This document shows, one piece after another, positions 1-9,709 of a stretch of DNA of 32,966 bases. How positions within the stretch are numbered: position 1 is the stretch's first letter; each line of letters starts with the position of its first letter. Made by a program: the position numbers and the translations under genes. The notes below the pieces were generated by a model. The model searched no databases and was not told the origin of the DNA. It worked only from the letters and a program-made list of their open reading frames with translations. The DNA is from Oscillospiraceae bacterium (GTDB lineage: Bacteria; Bacillota; Clostridia; UMGS1810): the NCBI GenBank assembly GCA_022769845.1, contig JALEIO010000027.1, forward strand, positions 1 through 32,966, given 5' to 3'.

Positions 1-873
1 TATTTTTATTGCCAAAACCGCATAAACAAACGCAATGAAGGCGTGTATAAGCTTTGAAAAAAGGTATTTTTTAAACGACAGCTTGTATTTTGACAAAATT
101 CCGAAGGTTTGCATATGCACGCAGACGCCGCCCCACGATGACAAAACCGCCGCAAAAATAAATTTTTGATAAAGCGGAAAATCGGAAGCTGAAATTTTTG
201 AAATTGCATTGGTTATTTCAAAAAATCCAATCAAAAACGGATTTTTGAAAAACGCAGTCACAACCGAAAAAATTATTACATATCCAAAAACGTTCAAAAG
301 CGTTGTCACACTGTCCTCAACGGCTGTGACAAAAATATTTTCGCAAATATCCGAGCTTTTGGGACTGCACAAGGTAGGACTGTATTTGCCGCGGAAAAGC
401 GCGCCTACCGTGAGTGCGGACAAAATATGCACGGCATACAAAAGATATCCTGCCGACGGCGATGACAGCATACCGCATCCTACCGCGCCGATTAAAAAAA
501 GCGGACCCGAATTGTTGCAGAAACCGCACAGCCTTTGTGCTTCGCTCTTTGAAATTGCGCCTTCGCCATAAAGCTCCGCCGCGCTCTTTGCGCCGATGGG
601 ATAACCGCACAAAACGCCCAAAATTACCGGAGCAGCAGCGTTGCCGCTCATATTAAAAATCGGTTTTGTCAAAAATGCAAGCTTTTTTGAAAATGATTCC
701 GCACCGCCGGAGAGTATAAAAATTCTTGCAAACACAAAAAACGGAAAAAGCGACGGAAGCAGTGTATAAAGGCATATATCCAGCGCGCATTTTGCGCTTT
801 GGGTGCACTCTGACGAAAAAATGCAGGTTATAACAATACAAAAAAATGCAAAATAAGGGAGTGTTTTTTTCAT
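1..873 (-). CDS. YlbJ-like sporulation integral membrane protein (nucleoside-recognition/Gate domain), 3' truncated by window edge
   Basis: Reverse-strand reading from ATG at 873 is open to base 1 (291 codons): MKKTLPYFAFFCIVITCIFSSECTQSAKCALDICLYTLLPSLFPFFVFARIFILSGG...VILGVLCGYPIGAKSAAELYGEGAISKSEAQRLCGFCNNSGPLFLIGAVG. The GYPIGA and CNNSGP motifs and hydrophobic segments are typical of the YlbJ family. RBS aaagaggtg precedes the ATG. The ORF track lists only spurious ORFs here. Confidence 0.85.
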   Translation of the reverse strand, partial: MKKTLPYFAFFCIVITCIFSSECTQSAKCALDICLYTLLPSLFPFFVFARIFILSGGAESFSKKLAFLTKPIFNMSGNAAAPVILGVLCGYPIGAKSAAELYGEGAISKSEAQRLCGFCNNSGPLFLIGAVGCGMLSSPSAGYLLYAVHILSALTVGALFRGKYSPTLCSPKSSDICENIFVTAVEDSVTTLLNVFGYVIIFSVVTAFFKNPFLIGFFEITNAISKISASDFPLYQKFIFAAVLSSWGGVCVHMQTFGILSKYKLSFKKYLFSKLIHAFIAFVYAVLAIKI

Positions 874-955
874 AAATTTCACCTCTTTTGCTATGTATAT
901 TCGCAAAAGTACAATCATATTATTTAACATACGCGGCGAGGGGGCGAAAATCAGG

Positions 956-1222
956 GTGAAAAAACGAATAAAGCAGAAAATTAAAGAAACGCTGGATATG
1001 CCTGCCGAAATTATAATGAATTCTCCCAAAATCGTGCTGGACGCAAACAGCAATGCCTGGATTGAAAATTATATTGGAATTATTGAGTATTCCGATAAGG
1101 AGGTTAAAATAAACACGGCGGATTTTATTGTTAAAATCACGGGCGAAGGACTTTTAATGGATTTTATCACAAATGAAGATTTAAGCATTTCGGGTAAAAT
1201 TACGTCGGTTGTTTACGAGTGA
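956..1222 (+). CDS. yqfC: Sporulation protein YqfC family
   Basis: Small protein VKKRIKQKIKETLDMPAEIIMNSPKIVLDANSNAWIENYIGIIEYSDKEVKINT, immediately upstream of yqfD. GTG start at 956 preferred over 893 because a sigma-E-like promoter overlaps the upstream extension. Confidence 0.85.
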   Translation: MKKRIKQKIKETLDMPAEIIMNSPKIVLDANSNAWIENYIGIIEYSDKEVKINTADFIVKITGEGLLMDFITNEDLSISGKITSVVYE

Positions 1223-1232
1223 GGTGTGATTT

Positions 1233-2426
1233 TTGTTTGTAAGATTTTTCAATTTTTTAAGAGGTTATGTTTTGGTGGGCGTAAGAGGATTTTTTCTTGA
1301 ACGCTTTTTAAATTTGTGCCTTAAAAGAGACATATGCCTATGGGATGTCTTTTCGGACGGCGAAAACAAAATGAGCCTTAAAATGAGCATAAAGGGCTTT
1401 AAAATGGTAAGAGGCGCGGCATACAAGACCCGCTCTAAAGTAACGCTTGAAAAAAGGGTAGGACTGCCGTTTTTGATACAAAAATATAAAAAGCGCAAGG
1501 CTTTTATGTTAGGTTTTGCGGGCGCGGTGATTTTGTTTTTTGCGCTGTCAAGCTTTATATGGCGCATCGATGTTGTTGGAAATGAAAAGGTATCGTCAGA
1601 TGTCATTTTGCAAAATCTTTCCAACCTCGGCTTTAAAACGGGAAAGCTGCGTTTCGGCACCGACGTTTATTATCTTCAGAACGAAATTCTGAAAAAAGAA
1701 AAAGAATTGGCGTGGATTTGGGTAGATATAAAGGGAACGCGCGCGGTTGTTTCGGTAAAGGAAAAAGTGCCTGCACCCGAAATGGTTGACGACACAGCAC
1801 CGTCAAATATTATTGCTGAAAAGGACGGGCTTGTGACAAGGGTTATTGCGCTGAACGGCGAAGCGGCGGTTAAAGAGGGCGATACGGTGGATAAGGGCGA
1901 CCTTCTTATTTCGGGAGTGGTTGACCTTGGCGAGTCGGGTGCAAAATATACCGGTGCGCGCGGCGAAGTGTCGGCGAGAACGTGGTATTCAAAATGCGGA
2001 GAATTTCCGCTTGTTAAAACGGAATATATACGCACCGACAAAAAAATTTCAAAAAACACTTTAAATTTTTTCGGCTTTGATGTAGCATTATATATAAAGG
2101 GCGAAATTCCGTTTGAATACTATGACAAAGAGGAAAAAACAGGTCAGCTGGGCATTGGAAAAAGCTTTTTTCTGCCCATTTCGCACAAAAAAGATGTCTA
2201 TTATGAAAAAAATAAAATCGAAACAAAGTTGACAACCGACGGCGCTTTGGTGTATTATGGCGATATAGTGAAAAAAGATTTGGATAAGGAAATAGGCGAA
2301 AACGTTAAGGTTGTGAACAAAAATGTTGAGCATATTATGCAGAAAAACGGAAAAATTTATATAAAAGTCACTTACGAGTGCATACAGGATATCGGAAAAA
2401 AAGTGAAGATTGAAAACGGAGGATGA
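1233..2426 (+). CDS. yqfD: Sporulation protein YqfD
   Basis: N-terminal FVRFFNFLRGYVLVGVRGFFLERFLNLC, single TM segment, position between yqfC and phoH; TTG start with GAGGTG RBS. Confidence 0.9.
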   Translation: MFVRFFNFLRGYVLVGVRGFFLERFLNLCLKRDICLWDVFSDGENKMSLKMSIKGFKMVRGAAYKTRSKVTLEKRVGLPFLIQKYKKRKAFMLGFAGAVILFFALSSFIWRIDVVGNEKVSSDVILQNLSNLGFKTGKLRFGTDVYYLQNEILKKEKELAWIWVDIKGTRAVVSVKEKVPAPEMVDDTAPSNIIAEKDGLVTRVIALNGEAAVKEGDTVDKGDLLISGVVDLGESGAKYTGARGEVSARTWYSKCGEFPLVKTEYIRTDKKISKNTLNFFGFDVALYIKGEIPFEYYDKEEKTGQLGIGKSFFLPISHKKDVYYEKNKIETKLTTDGALVYYGDIVKKDLDKEIGENVKVVNKNVEHIMQKNGKIYIKVTYECIQDIGKKVKIENGG

Positions 2427-2430
2427 AATT

Positions 2431-3414
2431 TTGGAGAGAAGCGTAACCATGCAAAGCTCCGAACAGCTTATTGCGGTGTTCGGCGAATTTGACAAAAATC
2501 TAAAAAAAATTCAGAGCGCATTTGATGTAAACATTGTAAACAGAGGAGAAAACGTTAAAATCAGCGGCGGCGAAATGGGGACGGCGCTTGCGCAGAAAGC
2601 TATTGAGAGCCTTGGAAAAATTTATAATACCGAGGGCGAAATAACCGACCAGACGGTTAACTACACAATAGACAGCGTAAAGGACGGAATTGACCACGAG
2701 GCGCTCTACGGCAGCGACTGCGTCTGCATTACGGCAAAAGGAAAGCCGATAAAAAGCAAAACTCTCGGTCAGAAAAAATACGTTGAAGCAATTAAAAACA
2801 ACACCATTACCTTTGGCATAGGTCCTGCCGGGACCGGGAAAACCTATCTTGCAGTGGCTATGGCGGTAAAAGCTTATAAAAACAAAGAGGTATCAAGGAT
2901 AATTCTTACCCGTCCTGCGGTGGAGGCGGGCGAAAAGCTGGGATTTTTGCCCGGTGATTTGCAGAATAAGGTAGACCCTTATTTGCGTCCGCTCTATGAC
3001 GCCTTATATGAGATGTTCGGCTTTGAAACCTATCAGAAACACGTTGAACGCGGCAGTATTGAGGTTGCCCCGCTTGCATATATGCGCGGAAGAACCATTG
3101 ACGACAGCTTTATTATTTTGGACGAGGCACAGAATACCACGCCCGAGCAAATGAAGATGTTTTTAACGCGCATAGGCTTTAATTCGCGCGTTATCGTTAC
3201 CGGCGACGTTACGCAAATTGACCTTCCCGACGGCAAAAAATCCGGTCTTAAAGAGGTTGAAAAAATACTTAAGGATATTGACGACATAAGCTTTTGCTAT
3301 CTTTCGGACAAGGATGTAGTGCGTCATCAGCTTGTTCAGAAAATTATCAAGGCGTACGATAAATTTGAACAGAGAAAATTATTAAGGCAAAACGAAAAAA
3401 GGGGAAACAAATGA
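2431..3414 (+). CDS. phoH: PhoH family ATPase
   Basis: GIGPAGTGKTYLAVAMAV Walker A, FIILDEAQNTTPEQMKMFLTRIGFNSRVIVTGDVTQIDLP; TTG start at 2431 with GGAGGA 7 nt upstream (track start at 2410 is a longer in-frame alternative). Confidence 0.93.
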   Translation: MERSVTMQSSEQLIAVFGEFDKNLKKIQSAFDVNIVNRGENVKISGGEMGTALAQKAIESLGKIYNTEGEITDQTVNYTIDSVKDGIDHEALYGSDCVCITAKGKPIKSKTLGQKKYVEAIKNNTITFGIGPAGTGKTYLAVAMAVKAYKNKEVSRIILTRPAVEAGEKLGFLPGDLQNKVDPYLRPLYDALYEMFGFETYQKHVERGSIEVAPLAYMRGRTIDDSFIILDEAQNTTPEQMKMFLTRIGFNSRVIVTGDVTQIDLPDGKKSGLKEVEKILKDIDDISFCYLSDKDVVRHQLVQKIIKAYDKFEQRKLLRQNEKRGNK

Positions 3415-3896
3415 TAAGAATTTTTACTGACAATGCACAGGATAAAATAAATGTCGGGCGCGATTTGGACGAGCTTATTAAAAATGTTGCCGAATGTGTG
3501 TTAAAATATGAGGATATAGACGAAAAATGTGAGGTAAACGTTATGTTTGCCGACAATGATTTAATACGAAACATCAATCGTGAGCAGCGAAATATTGACA
3601 GTGCGACCGATGTTTTGTCGTTTCCTTTTCTGAATGCGAAAAACGGAGAGATAACTGTTTTTGACGAGGATTTTTACGAGGGATATCTTACGCTCGGCGA
3701 TATTGTGATTTCGCTTGAGCGCGCGGCAGAGCAGGCAAAAGAGTACGGTCACTCGTTTGAGCGAGAGGTGGGATTTTTAACCTGTCACAGTATGCTACAT
3801 CTTTTGGGTTACGATCATATAGACGAATCCGACAGGGTTATTATGCGCAAAAAAGAGGAGGAAATCCTCAAAATTTTAAAGCTTACAAGAGATTAA
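3411..3896 (+). CDS. ybeY: Endoribonuclease YbeY (rRNA maturation)
   Basis: Metal-binding motif HSMLHLLGYDH; NREQRNIDSATDVLSFPF; ATGA overlap with phoH stop. Confidence 0.95.
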   Translation: MIRIFTDNAQDKINVGRDLDELIKNVAECVLKYEDIDEKCEVNVMFADNDLIRNINREQRNIDSATDVLSFPFLNAKNGEITVFDEDFYEGYLTLGDIVISLERAAEQAKEYGHSFEREVGFLTCHSMLHLLGYDHIDESDRVIMRKKEEEILKILKLTRD

Positions 3897-3914
3897 TTTA
3901 AAGAGGTTGAATTT

Positions 3915-4805
3915 ATGAATGACAAAAAATTTAAATCGGGATACGTTGGAATTATCGGAATACCGAATGTCGGCAAGACCACACTTTTAAACGCGCTTAT
4001 CGGGCAGAAAATTGCGATAATTTCGCCAAAACCACAGACTACGCGCGGAAAAATTCTCGGTATTATGTCGGAAGACGATATGCAGGTTATTTTTCTTGAT
4101 ACGCCGGGCTTTCACAAACCGAAAAACAAGCTTGGCGAAACAATGATTAAGGCGGTTAACGAAACTATCGGTGAGGCGGATTTTCTGATTGTGGTGGTTG
4201 AACCGACAGTAGATGTGAGAAATGCAGAGGCGGAAATAATTGAAAAATCTAAAAATATTCCCGCCGTCTTGGTTATAAACAAATGTGATACCGTAAAAAA
4301 GGAAGATGTTTTGCCGGTTATTGAAAAATACAGCAAAATGCGCGAGTTTAAATCAATTATACCTATAAGCGCAAAAACAGGAGACGGAATCAGCGCACTT
4401 AAAGAGGAAATAAAAAAATATCTTCCCGAGGGACCGATGTATTATCCCGAGGATATGGTGACCGATCAGCCCGAAAAACAGATTGTTGCGGAAATTATAA
4501 GAGAAAAAACGCTTCTTACACTTGACAAGGAGGTTCCGCACGGCATTGCCGTTGAAATTGTAAAAATGAAAGAGGAGCCCGACCTTGTTTCGATTTCTGC
4601 AAATATTTTTTGTGAAAAGGATTCGCATAAGGGCATTATTATAGGCAGCGGCGGCAAAACGCTTAAAAGAATAGGTTCTTATGCGCGAAAAGACTGCGAA
4701 AAGCTTCTTGATAAAAAGGTTTTTTTGGAATTGTGGGTTAAGGTTAAAAAGGATTGGCGAAATTCAAATTTTCTTATGAAGGAATTTGGGCTTAAACAGG
4801 ACTGA
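3915..4805 (+). CDS. era: GTPase Era
   Basis: GIPNVGKTTLLN G1, DTPGFHKPKNKLGE, NKCD, C-terminal KH region IIIGSGGKTLKRIGSYAR. Confidence 0.96.
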   Translation: MNDKKFKSGYVGIIGIPNVGKTTLLNALIGQKIAIISPKPQTTRGKILGIMSEDDMQVIFLDTPGFHKPKNKLGETMIKAVNETIGEADFLIVVVEPTVDVRNAEAEIIEKSKNIPAVLVINKCDTVKKEDVLPVIEKYSKMREFKSIIPISAKTGDGISALKEEIKKYLPEGPMYYPEDMVTDQPEKQIVAEIIREKTLLTLDKEVPHGIAVEIVKMKEEPDLVSISANIFCEKDSHKGIIIGSGGKTLKRIGSYARKDCEKLLDKKVFLELWVKVKKDWRNSNFLMKEFGLKQD

Positions 4806-4905
4806 TTTTCGGTTTGGCAAAAATTTATAAACATATCAAAAAAGTTTTGGGACAACCTAAAAGCATAGAGTGTGTGTTAAAAATATGCTTTTGGAGGAGA
4901 TTTTT

Positions 4906-5046
4906 TTGGAGGAAAACTTTTTTTGGAGTGTATTTGAAAAAACAGGCAATGTTGAAAGCTATCTCGGATACAAAGAAATTTGCGAATATGAGGGAGCATT
5001 AAAAAATGATGACCAAGGTAAGGGGACTGATTTTGAAGGTAAATAA
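4906..5046 (+). CDS. yqzL: YqzL family small protein
   Basis: 46 aa from TTG: MEENFFWSVFEKTGNVESYLGYKEICEYEGALKNDDQGKGTDFEGK. FxKTGNVxxYLxYKE resembles Bacillus YqzL, and the gene lies between era and recO as in Bacillus. GGAGGA RBS 7 nt upstream. Absent from the ORF track (too short, TTG start, different frame). Confidence 0.8.
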   Translation: MEENFFWSVFEKTGNVESYLGYKEICEYEGALKNDDQGKGTDFEGK

Positions 5047-5776
5047 GCTTTCGGAAAACGACGCTTTGTTTACTGTTTTGTGCGAGGATATGACAAAAAT
5101 AACCGTCATTGCAAAGGGCATACGGAGTATGAAGCATAAATCCTTTTCCGCTATGCAGCAGTTTTGCTACAACGATTTTAATTTAAACGGCAGCGGCGGT
5201 TTTTTCTCGCTTTCAAGCGCTGATATGATAAACAATTTTTACAATATCCGTTCGAGTGTGGAAAAGCTCAGTTTCGGCTCGTATATTGCCGAAGCGGCAA
5301 AGGTTGCGTCGGAGTTTTTGGAGGGGGACGGAGCATATTTCAGATTTTTGCTGAATTGTTTTTATTTTGTGGAAAATGCTGAAAAAAAGGCTGTTGGAGG
5401 CGATACGCTTAATGAGCTTAACAGAATAAAAACGATTTTTGAGTTTAAAACTTCGGCGGCGGCAGGCTTTGCGCCTGTTCTTAACCAATGTGTTCACTGC
5501 GGTGCAAAAACCGACCTTGAATATTTTGATATTTCGTCGGGCGGCATTGTGTGCAAGGGCTGCTCAAACGAAAATTTAATAAAAATCTATCCAAAGCTCA
5601 TAGGATTTTTTCATTTTGTTTTGACAAAGGATTTAAAAACTGTGTTCAACACGTCAAACATTGACAAATCGCTTGTTTGCGACGCAAATTATATAACTGA
5701 AAAATATTTTCAGCAGCGTTTAGAATACTATTTCAAAAGCTTGGATTATTTGAAAAAAGTTACCGAAAACAATTAA
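5006..5776 (+). CDS. recO: DNA repair protein RecO
   Basis: N-terminal KVRGLILKVNKLSENDALFTVLCEDMTKITVIAKGIR (OB fold) and CVHCG...CKGC zinc motif; follows era. Confidence 0.93.
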   Translation: MMTKVRGLILKVNKLSENDALFTVLCEDMTKITVIAKGIRSMKHKSFSAMQQFCYNDFNLNGSGGFFSLSSADMINNFYNIRSSVEKLSFGSYIAEAAKVASEFLEGDGAYFRFLLNCFYFVENAEKKAVGGDTLNELNRIKTIFEFKTSAAAGFAPVLNQCVHCGAKTDLEYFDISSGGIVCKGCSNENLIKIYPKLIGFFHFVLTKDLKTVFNTSNIDKSLVCDANYITEKYFQQRLEYYFKSLDYLKKVTENN

Positions 5777-5988
5777 ATTGTTGCGAAAATTACATAAATT
5801 GTTGTGAAAATTACATAAAAATTCAGCTTTTTAAGGTGATATTTACATATAAATTTATAGAAATTTCAAAAACAAATCAAATTTTTAAAAAAACAGTGGA
5901 AATTTTTTTAAAAATGGTATAAAATTATAGAGATGCGAAAAATAAAGTAAAAAGTGTCTAAATTTACTTACAGGGGGTAATTAATTAA

Positions 5989-8619
5989 ATGGCTAAAAAG
6001 TATGTATACCTTTTTTCCGAAGGTGATGCCTCGATGAGAAATCTGCTTGGCGGCAAAGGTGCCAACCTTGCAGAAATGACAAGACTCGGAATGCCGGTTC
6101 CGCAGGGATTTACCGTTACTACGGAGGCCTGCACAAAGTATTACGAGGATGGAAGAAAAATTAATGATGAAATCCAGGCTGAAATTATGGAGTACATCAC
6201 AAAAATGGAAGAAATTACCGGAATGAAATTCGGCGATACCGAAAATCCGCTCCTTGTTTCTGTACGAAGCGGTGCAAGAGCTTCAATGCCCGGTATGATG
6301 GATACCATTTTGAACCTCGGTTTGAACGAAACCGTTGCGGAGGTTATGGCTAAAAAGTCCAACAATCCCAGATGGGCTTACGACTGCTACAGAAGATTTA
6401 TTCAGATGTATTCCGACGTTGTTATGGAAGTCGGCAAAAAATATTTTGAGCAGCTTATTGATGAAATGAAGGCGAAAAAGGGCGTAACTCAAGACGTTGA
6501 GCTTACTGCTGAAGATTTGAAAGAGCTTGCTAATCAGTTTAAAGCTGAATACAAAGCTAAAATCGGTGAGGATTTCCCCGACGACCCGAAGGAGCAGCTT
6601 ATGGGTGCTATCAAAGCCGTTTTCCGTTCGTGGGACAACCCTCGTGCAAACGTTTACAGACGTGATAACGATATTCCTTATTCTTGGGGTACAGCCGTTA
6701 ACGTTCAGATGATGGCGTTTGGTAATATGGGCGATACTTCAGGTACGGGTGTTGCATTTACAAGAAACCCCGCTACAGGCGAAAAGAAGCTCTTCGGTGA
6801 GTTCCTTCTCAACGCACAGGGCGAGGACGTTGTTGCAGGTGTAAGAACACCGCAGCCGATTGAACAGTTAAAGGACGTTATGCCTGAAGTTTACAATCAG
6901 TTTGTAGACATCTGCTCTAAACTTGAAAACCATTACCGCGATATGCAGGATATGGAATTTACAATTCAGGACAGAAAGCTTTATATGCTCCAGACAAGAA
7001 ACGGCAAAAGAACTGCTGCCGCTGCACTCAAAATTGCGTGCGACCTTGTTGATGAGGGTATGATTACAGATAAAGACGCTGTTAAAATGATTGACCCGAG
7101 AAACCTTGATTCACTGCTTCATCCGCAGTTTGACCAGGTTGCTCTTAAGAAGGCTGACGTTCTCGGCAAAGCGCTTGCTGCATCTCCCGGTGCTGCCTGC
7201 GGTAAAATCGTATTCACAGCCGATGACGCTAAAGCTTGGGCTGAAAGAGGCGAAAAAGTTGTTTTGGTGCGTCTTGAAACCTCGCCTGAAGATATTGAAG
7301 GTATGAAGGCTGCACAGGGCATCCTCACAGTAAGAGGCGGTATGACATCTCACGCAGCGGTTGTTGCAAGAGGTATGGGTACTTGCTGCGTATCCGGATG
7401 CTCGGATATCATTATGGACGAAGAAAACAAAAAATTTGTTCTTGCAGGCAAAACCTTTACAGAAGGTGACGAAATTTCTATTGACGGTTCAACAGGTAAT
7501 ATCTATGACGGTATTGTTCCTACGGTTGAAGCTTCAATCGGCGGAGATTTCGGCAGAATTATGGCTTGGGCTGATAAATACAGAACATTAAAGGTAAGAA
7601 CAAACGCTGATACTCCGACAGACGCTGCAAACGCAGTTAAACTCGGCGCTGAAGGTATCGGTCTTTGCCGTACCGAGCATATGTTCTTTGAGGGCAACAG
7701 AATTGACGCATTCAGAGAAATGATTTGCGCTGACACTGTTGAAGAAAGAGAAGCTGCACTTAATAAAATTCTTCCTATGCAGCAGGGCGATTTTGAAAAG
7801 CTCTACGAAGCTTTGGAGGGTAACCCTGTAACAATCAGATTCCTTGATCCCCCGCTTCACGAGTTTGTTCCCACAGAGGAAGCTGATATTGAAATTCTTG
7901 CAAAAGCACAGGGCAAATCTGTTACTGCTATTAAAGATATTATCAACAGCTTGCACGAGGCTAACCCGATGATGGGTCACAGAGGCTGCCGTCTTGCGGT
8001 AACATATCCTGAAATTGCAAAAATGCAGACAAAAGCGGTTATACGCGCTGCTATAAATGTTTCGAAGGCTCATCCCGACTGGAAGATTGTTCCTGAAATT
8101 ATGATTCCGCTCGTTTGCGAAGTTAAAGAGCTTAAATTCGTTAAAAATGCGGTTGTTGAAACTGCTGACGCAGAAATCAAAGCTTCGGGCATTGACCTCA
8201 AATATGAAGTTGGTACAATGATTGAAATTCCGCGTGCGGCTCTCACTGCTGATGAGATTGCTACTGAAGCTGATTTCTTCTGCTTCGGTACAAACGACCT
8301 CACACAGATGACCTTTGGTTTCTCGCGTGACGACGCAGGTAAGTTCCTTGAGTCTTACTATGATACAAAGATTTTTGAAAACGATCCGTTTGCAAAACTT
8401 GATCAGAACGGCGTTGGTAAGCTTATGGAAATGGCTATCAAGCTTGGTAAGCCTGTTAATCCGAAGCTCCACGTTGGTATCTGCGGTGAACACGGCGGAG
8501 ATCCTTCGTCTGTTGAGTTCTGCCACAAGATTGGTCTTGATTATGTATCCTGCTCCCCGTTCAGAGTGCCGATTGCACGTCTTGCGGCTGCACAGGCAAA
8601 AATCAACGAGCTTAACTAA
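5989..8619 (+). CDS. ppdK: Pyruvate, phosphate dikinase
   Basis: 876 aa; KYVYLFSEGDASMRNLLGGKGANLAEM, phosphohistidine motif GGMTSHAAVVARGMGTCCVSGC, C-terminal GICGEHGGDPSSVEFCHKIGLDYVSCSPFRVPIARLAAAQA. Confidence 0.98.
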   Translation: MAKKYVYLFSEGDASMRNLLGGKGANLAEMTRLGMPVPQGFTVTTEACTKYYEDGRKINDEIQAEIMEYITKMEEITGMKFGDTENPLLVSVRSGARASMPGMMDTILNLGLNETVAEVMAKKSNNPRWAYDCYRRFIQMYSDVVMEVGKKYFEQLIDEMKAKKGVTQDVELTAEDLKELANQFKAEYKAKIGEDFPDDPKEQLMGAIKAVFRSWDNPRANVYRRDNDIPYSWGTAVNVQMMAFGNMGDTSGTGVAFTRNPATGEKKLFGEFLLNAQGEDVVAGVRTPQPIEQLKDVMPEVYNQFVDICSKLENHYRDMQDMEFTIQDRKLYMLQTRNGKRTAAAALKIACDLVDEGMITDKDAVKMIDPRNLDSLLHPQFDQVALKKADVLGKALAASPGAACGKIVFTADDAKAWAERGEKVVLVRLETSPEDIEGMKAAQGILTVRGGMTSHAAVVARGMGTCCVSGCSDIIMDEENKKFVLAGKTFTEGDEISIDGSTGNIYDGIVPTVEASIGGDFGRIMAWADKYRTLKVRTNADTPTDAANAVKLGAEGIGLCRTEHMFFEGNRIDAFREMICADTVEEREAALNKILPMQQGDFEKLYEALEGNPVTIRFLDPPLHEFVPTEEADIEILAKAQGKSVTAIKDIINSLHEANPMMGHRGCRLAVTYPEIAKMQTKAVIRAAINVSKAHPDWKIVPEIMIPLVCEVKELKFVKNAVVETADAEIKASGIDLKYEVGTMIEIPRAALTADEIATEADFFCFGTNDLTQMTFGFSRDDAGKFLESYYDTKIFENDPFAKLDQNGVGKLMEMAIKLGKPVNPKLHVGICGEHGGDPSSVEFCHKIGLDYVSCSPFRVPIARLAAAQAKINELN

Positions 8620-8641
8620 TCGGTTTATACGATTTAGCTTT

Positions 8642-8671
8642 AAACCCTTCCGTGAAAACGGAAGGGTTTTT
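8642..8671 (+). terminator. Intrinsic terminator downstream of ppdK
   Basis: AACCCTTCCGTGAAAACGGAAGGGTTTTT: perfect stem with U-tract. Confidence 0.85.
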
Positions 8672-8744
8672 ATATTTCGGGTTTAAGGATAAATTGTTCG
8701 AAAAATTATTGAGTGCTTTATATAAAGAAAATCAAAATAAACTT

Positions 8745-8774
8745 AAAGCGCTCCGCGATAATGCGAAGCGCTTT
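8745..8774. terminator. Hairpin between convergent genes, possible terminator for the minus-strand gene or bidirectional
   Basis: AAAGCGCTCCGCGATAATGCGAAGCGCTTT inverted repeat in the convergent gap. Confidence 0.5.
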
Positions 8775-8853
8775 AAAATGGTGTTATGAATTTTATGTGC
8801 CGCAAGTCTGTTAAGAAATTATGATATTCCTTGCAGACTGCGTTTTAAGTGTT

Positions 8854-9498
8854 TTATTCAGCCTTTTCGGTATCGTTTGAAGTACCACCGCTGTTATCCT
8901 CGGCGTTTTCGTCTTGGATATCCATTTTGCTTATATAAACCGCATTGTCCTTAACTTCAACCTTTTTACCGAGAACTTCAGCAAAATAATTTGCGGGAAC
9001 ATAGGTTTTGTCGTCGATAAGAACAGGCGCACAGTCAAGCTCAATAGGAGTCATTCTGCCTTTTATATAAGCGTTTTCGCCGAGTGTAACGGCATACATA
9101 CCAAGATTAATCATTGCAGTGTTTGTTTCTTCATCCCATTCAACTGTCATACCGTCAGCTTCAACAAGCTCGCGGAGCGGAAGCATAATAACGCCTTCGT
9201 GAACAACGGGTTTGCCTTTGATTTCAACATTTTCGTTATCAATGATGATTTTTTCGGGTGCCGCTACGCCATACGGAACGCCGATTTCCCCATTTTCCGA
9301 AATGAGCATTACCTTGTATTCGTCGCTTTCATTATTTTCGCCGTCATAAATGGGGGTTCCGTCAGCTTCGGTTGCCGGAATAGTCATAACGAGATCATCG
9401 TAGTTTGCAGTCTCATCATTGTCGGAATTTGCCAATGCGGTAAACGCGGATGCAGGAATAGTAAGTGCGAGTGCTAATGCTAAAACTTTCTTTTTCAT
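8854..9498 (-). CDS. Secreted copper amine oxidase N-terminal-like (stalk) domain protein
   Basis: Signal peptide MKKKVLALALALTIPASAFTALA; repeats ...VHEGVIMLPLRELVEADGMTVEWDEETNTAMI... and ...PVLIDDKTYVPANYFAEVLGKKVE... typical of the Cu_amine_oxidN1 domain. Confidence 0.8.
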   Translation of the reverse strand: MKKKVLALALALTIPASAFTALANSDNDETANYDDLVMTIPATEADGTPIYDGENNESDEYKVMLISENGEIGVPYGVAAPEKIIIDNENVEIKGKPVVHEGVIMLPLRELVEADGMTVEWDEETNTAMINLGMYAVTLGENAYIKGRMTPIELDCAPVLIDDKTYVPANYFAEVLGKKVEVKDNAVYISKMDIQDENAEDNSGGTSNDTEKAE

Positions 9499-9709
9499 AA
9501 TATGTACTTCCTTTCTTTTTGCATTATAAATTTGCCGTAGGCAAAATCAAAATGCTGTTGTTTTTTTGTGTTACACTTTTTAGACGTATAAAAAACAAAA
9601 AAGTTCCAAAGTTTTTAAAAAATTTTAAAATAATTTGAAAATTCTATATACAAAAAATTAAAATTGTGCTAAAATAAAAAATATATTTAATACAGAAACG
9701 GTGATTATT

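Noticed and set aside
209-656. ORFs at 209-571 (+), 317-610 (-) and 414-656 (+)
   Set aside because: All overlap the real ylbJ-like frame on the minus strand (1-873), which has clear family motifs.
4814-5002. 62-aa ORF MAKIYKHIKKVLGQ... between era and recO
   Set aside because: No family resemblance; it overlaps the hairpin and the YqzL frame, which has a better SD and motif.
7588-8526. 312-aa minus-strand ORF inside ppdK
   Set aside because: Antisense shadow of a highly conserved gene; the composition is non-protein-like and the antisense frame is kept open by host codon usage.
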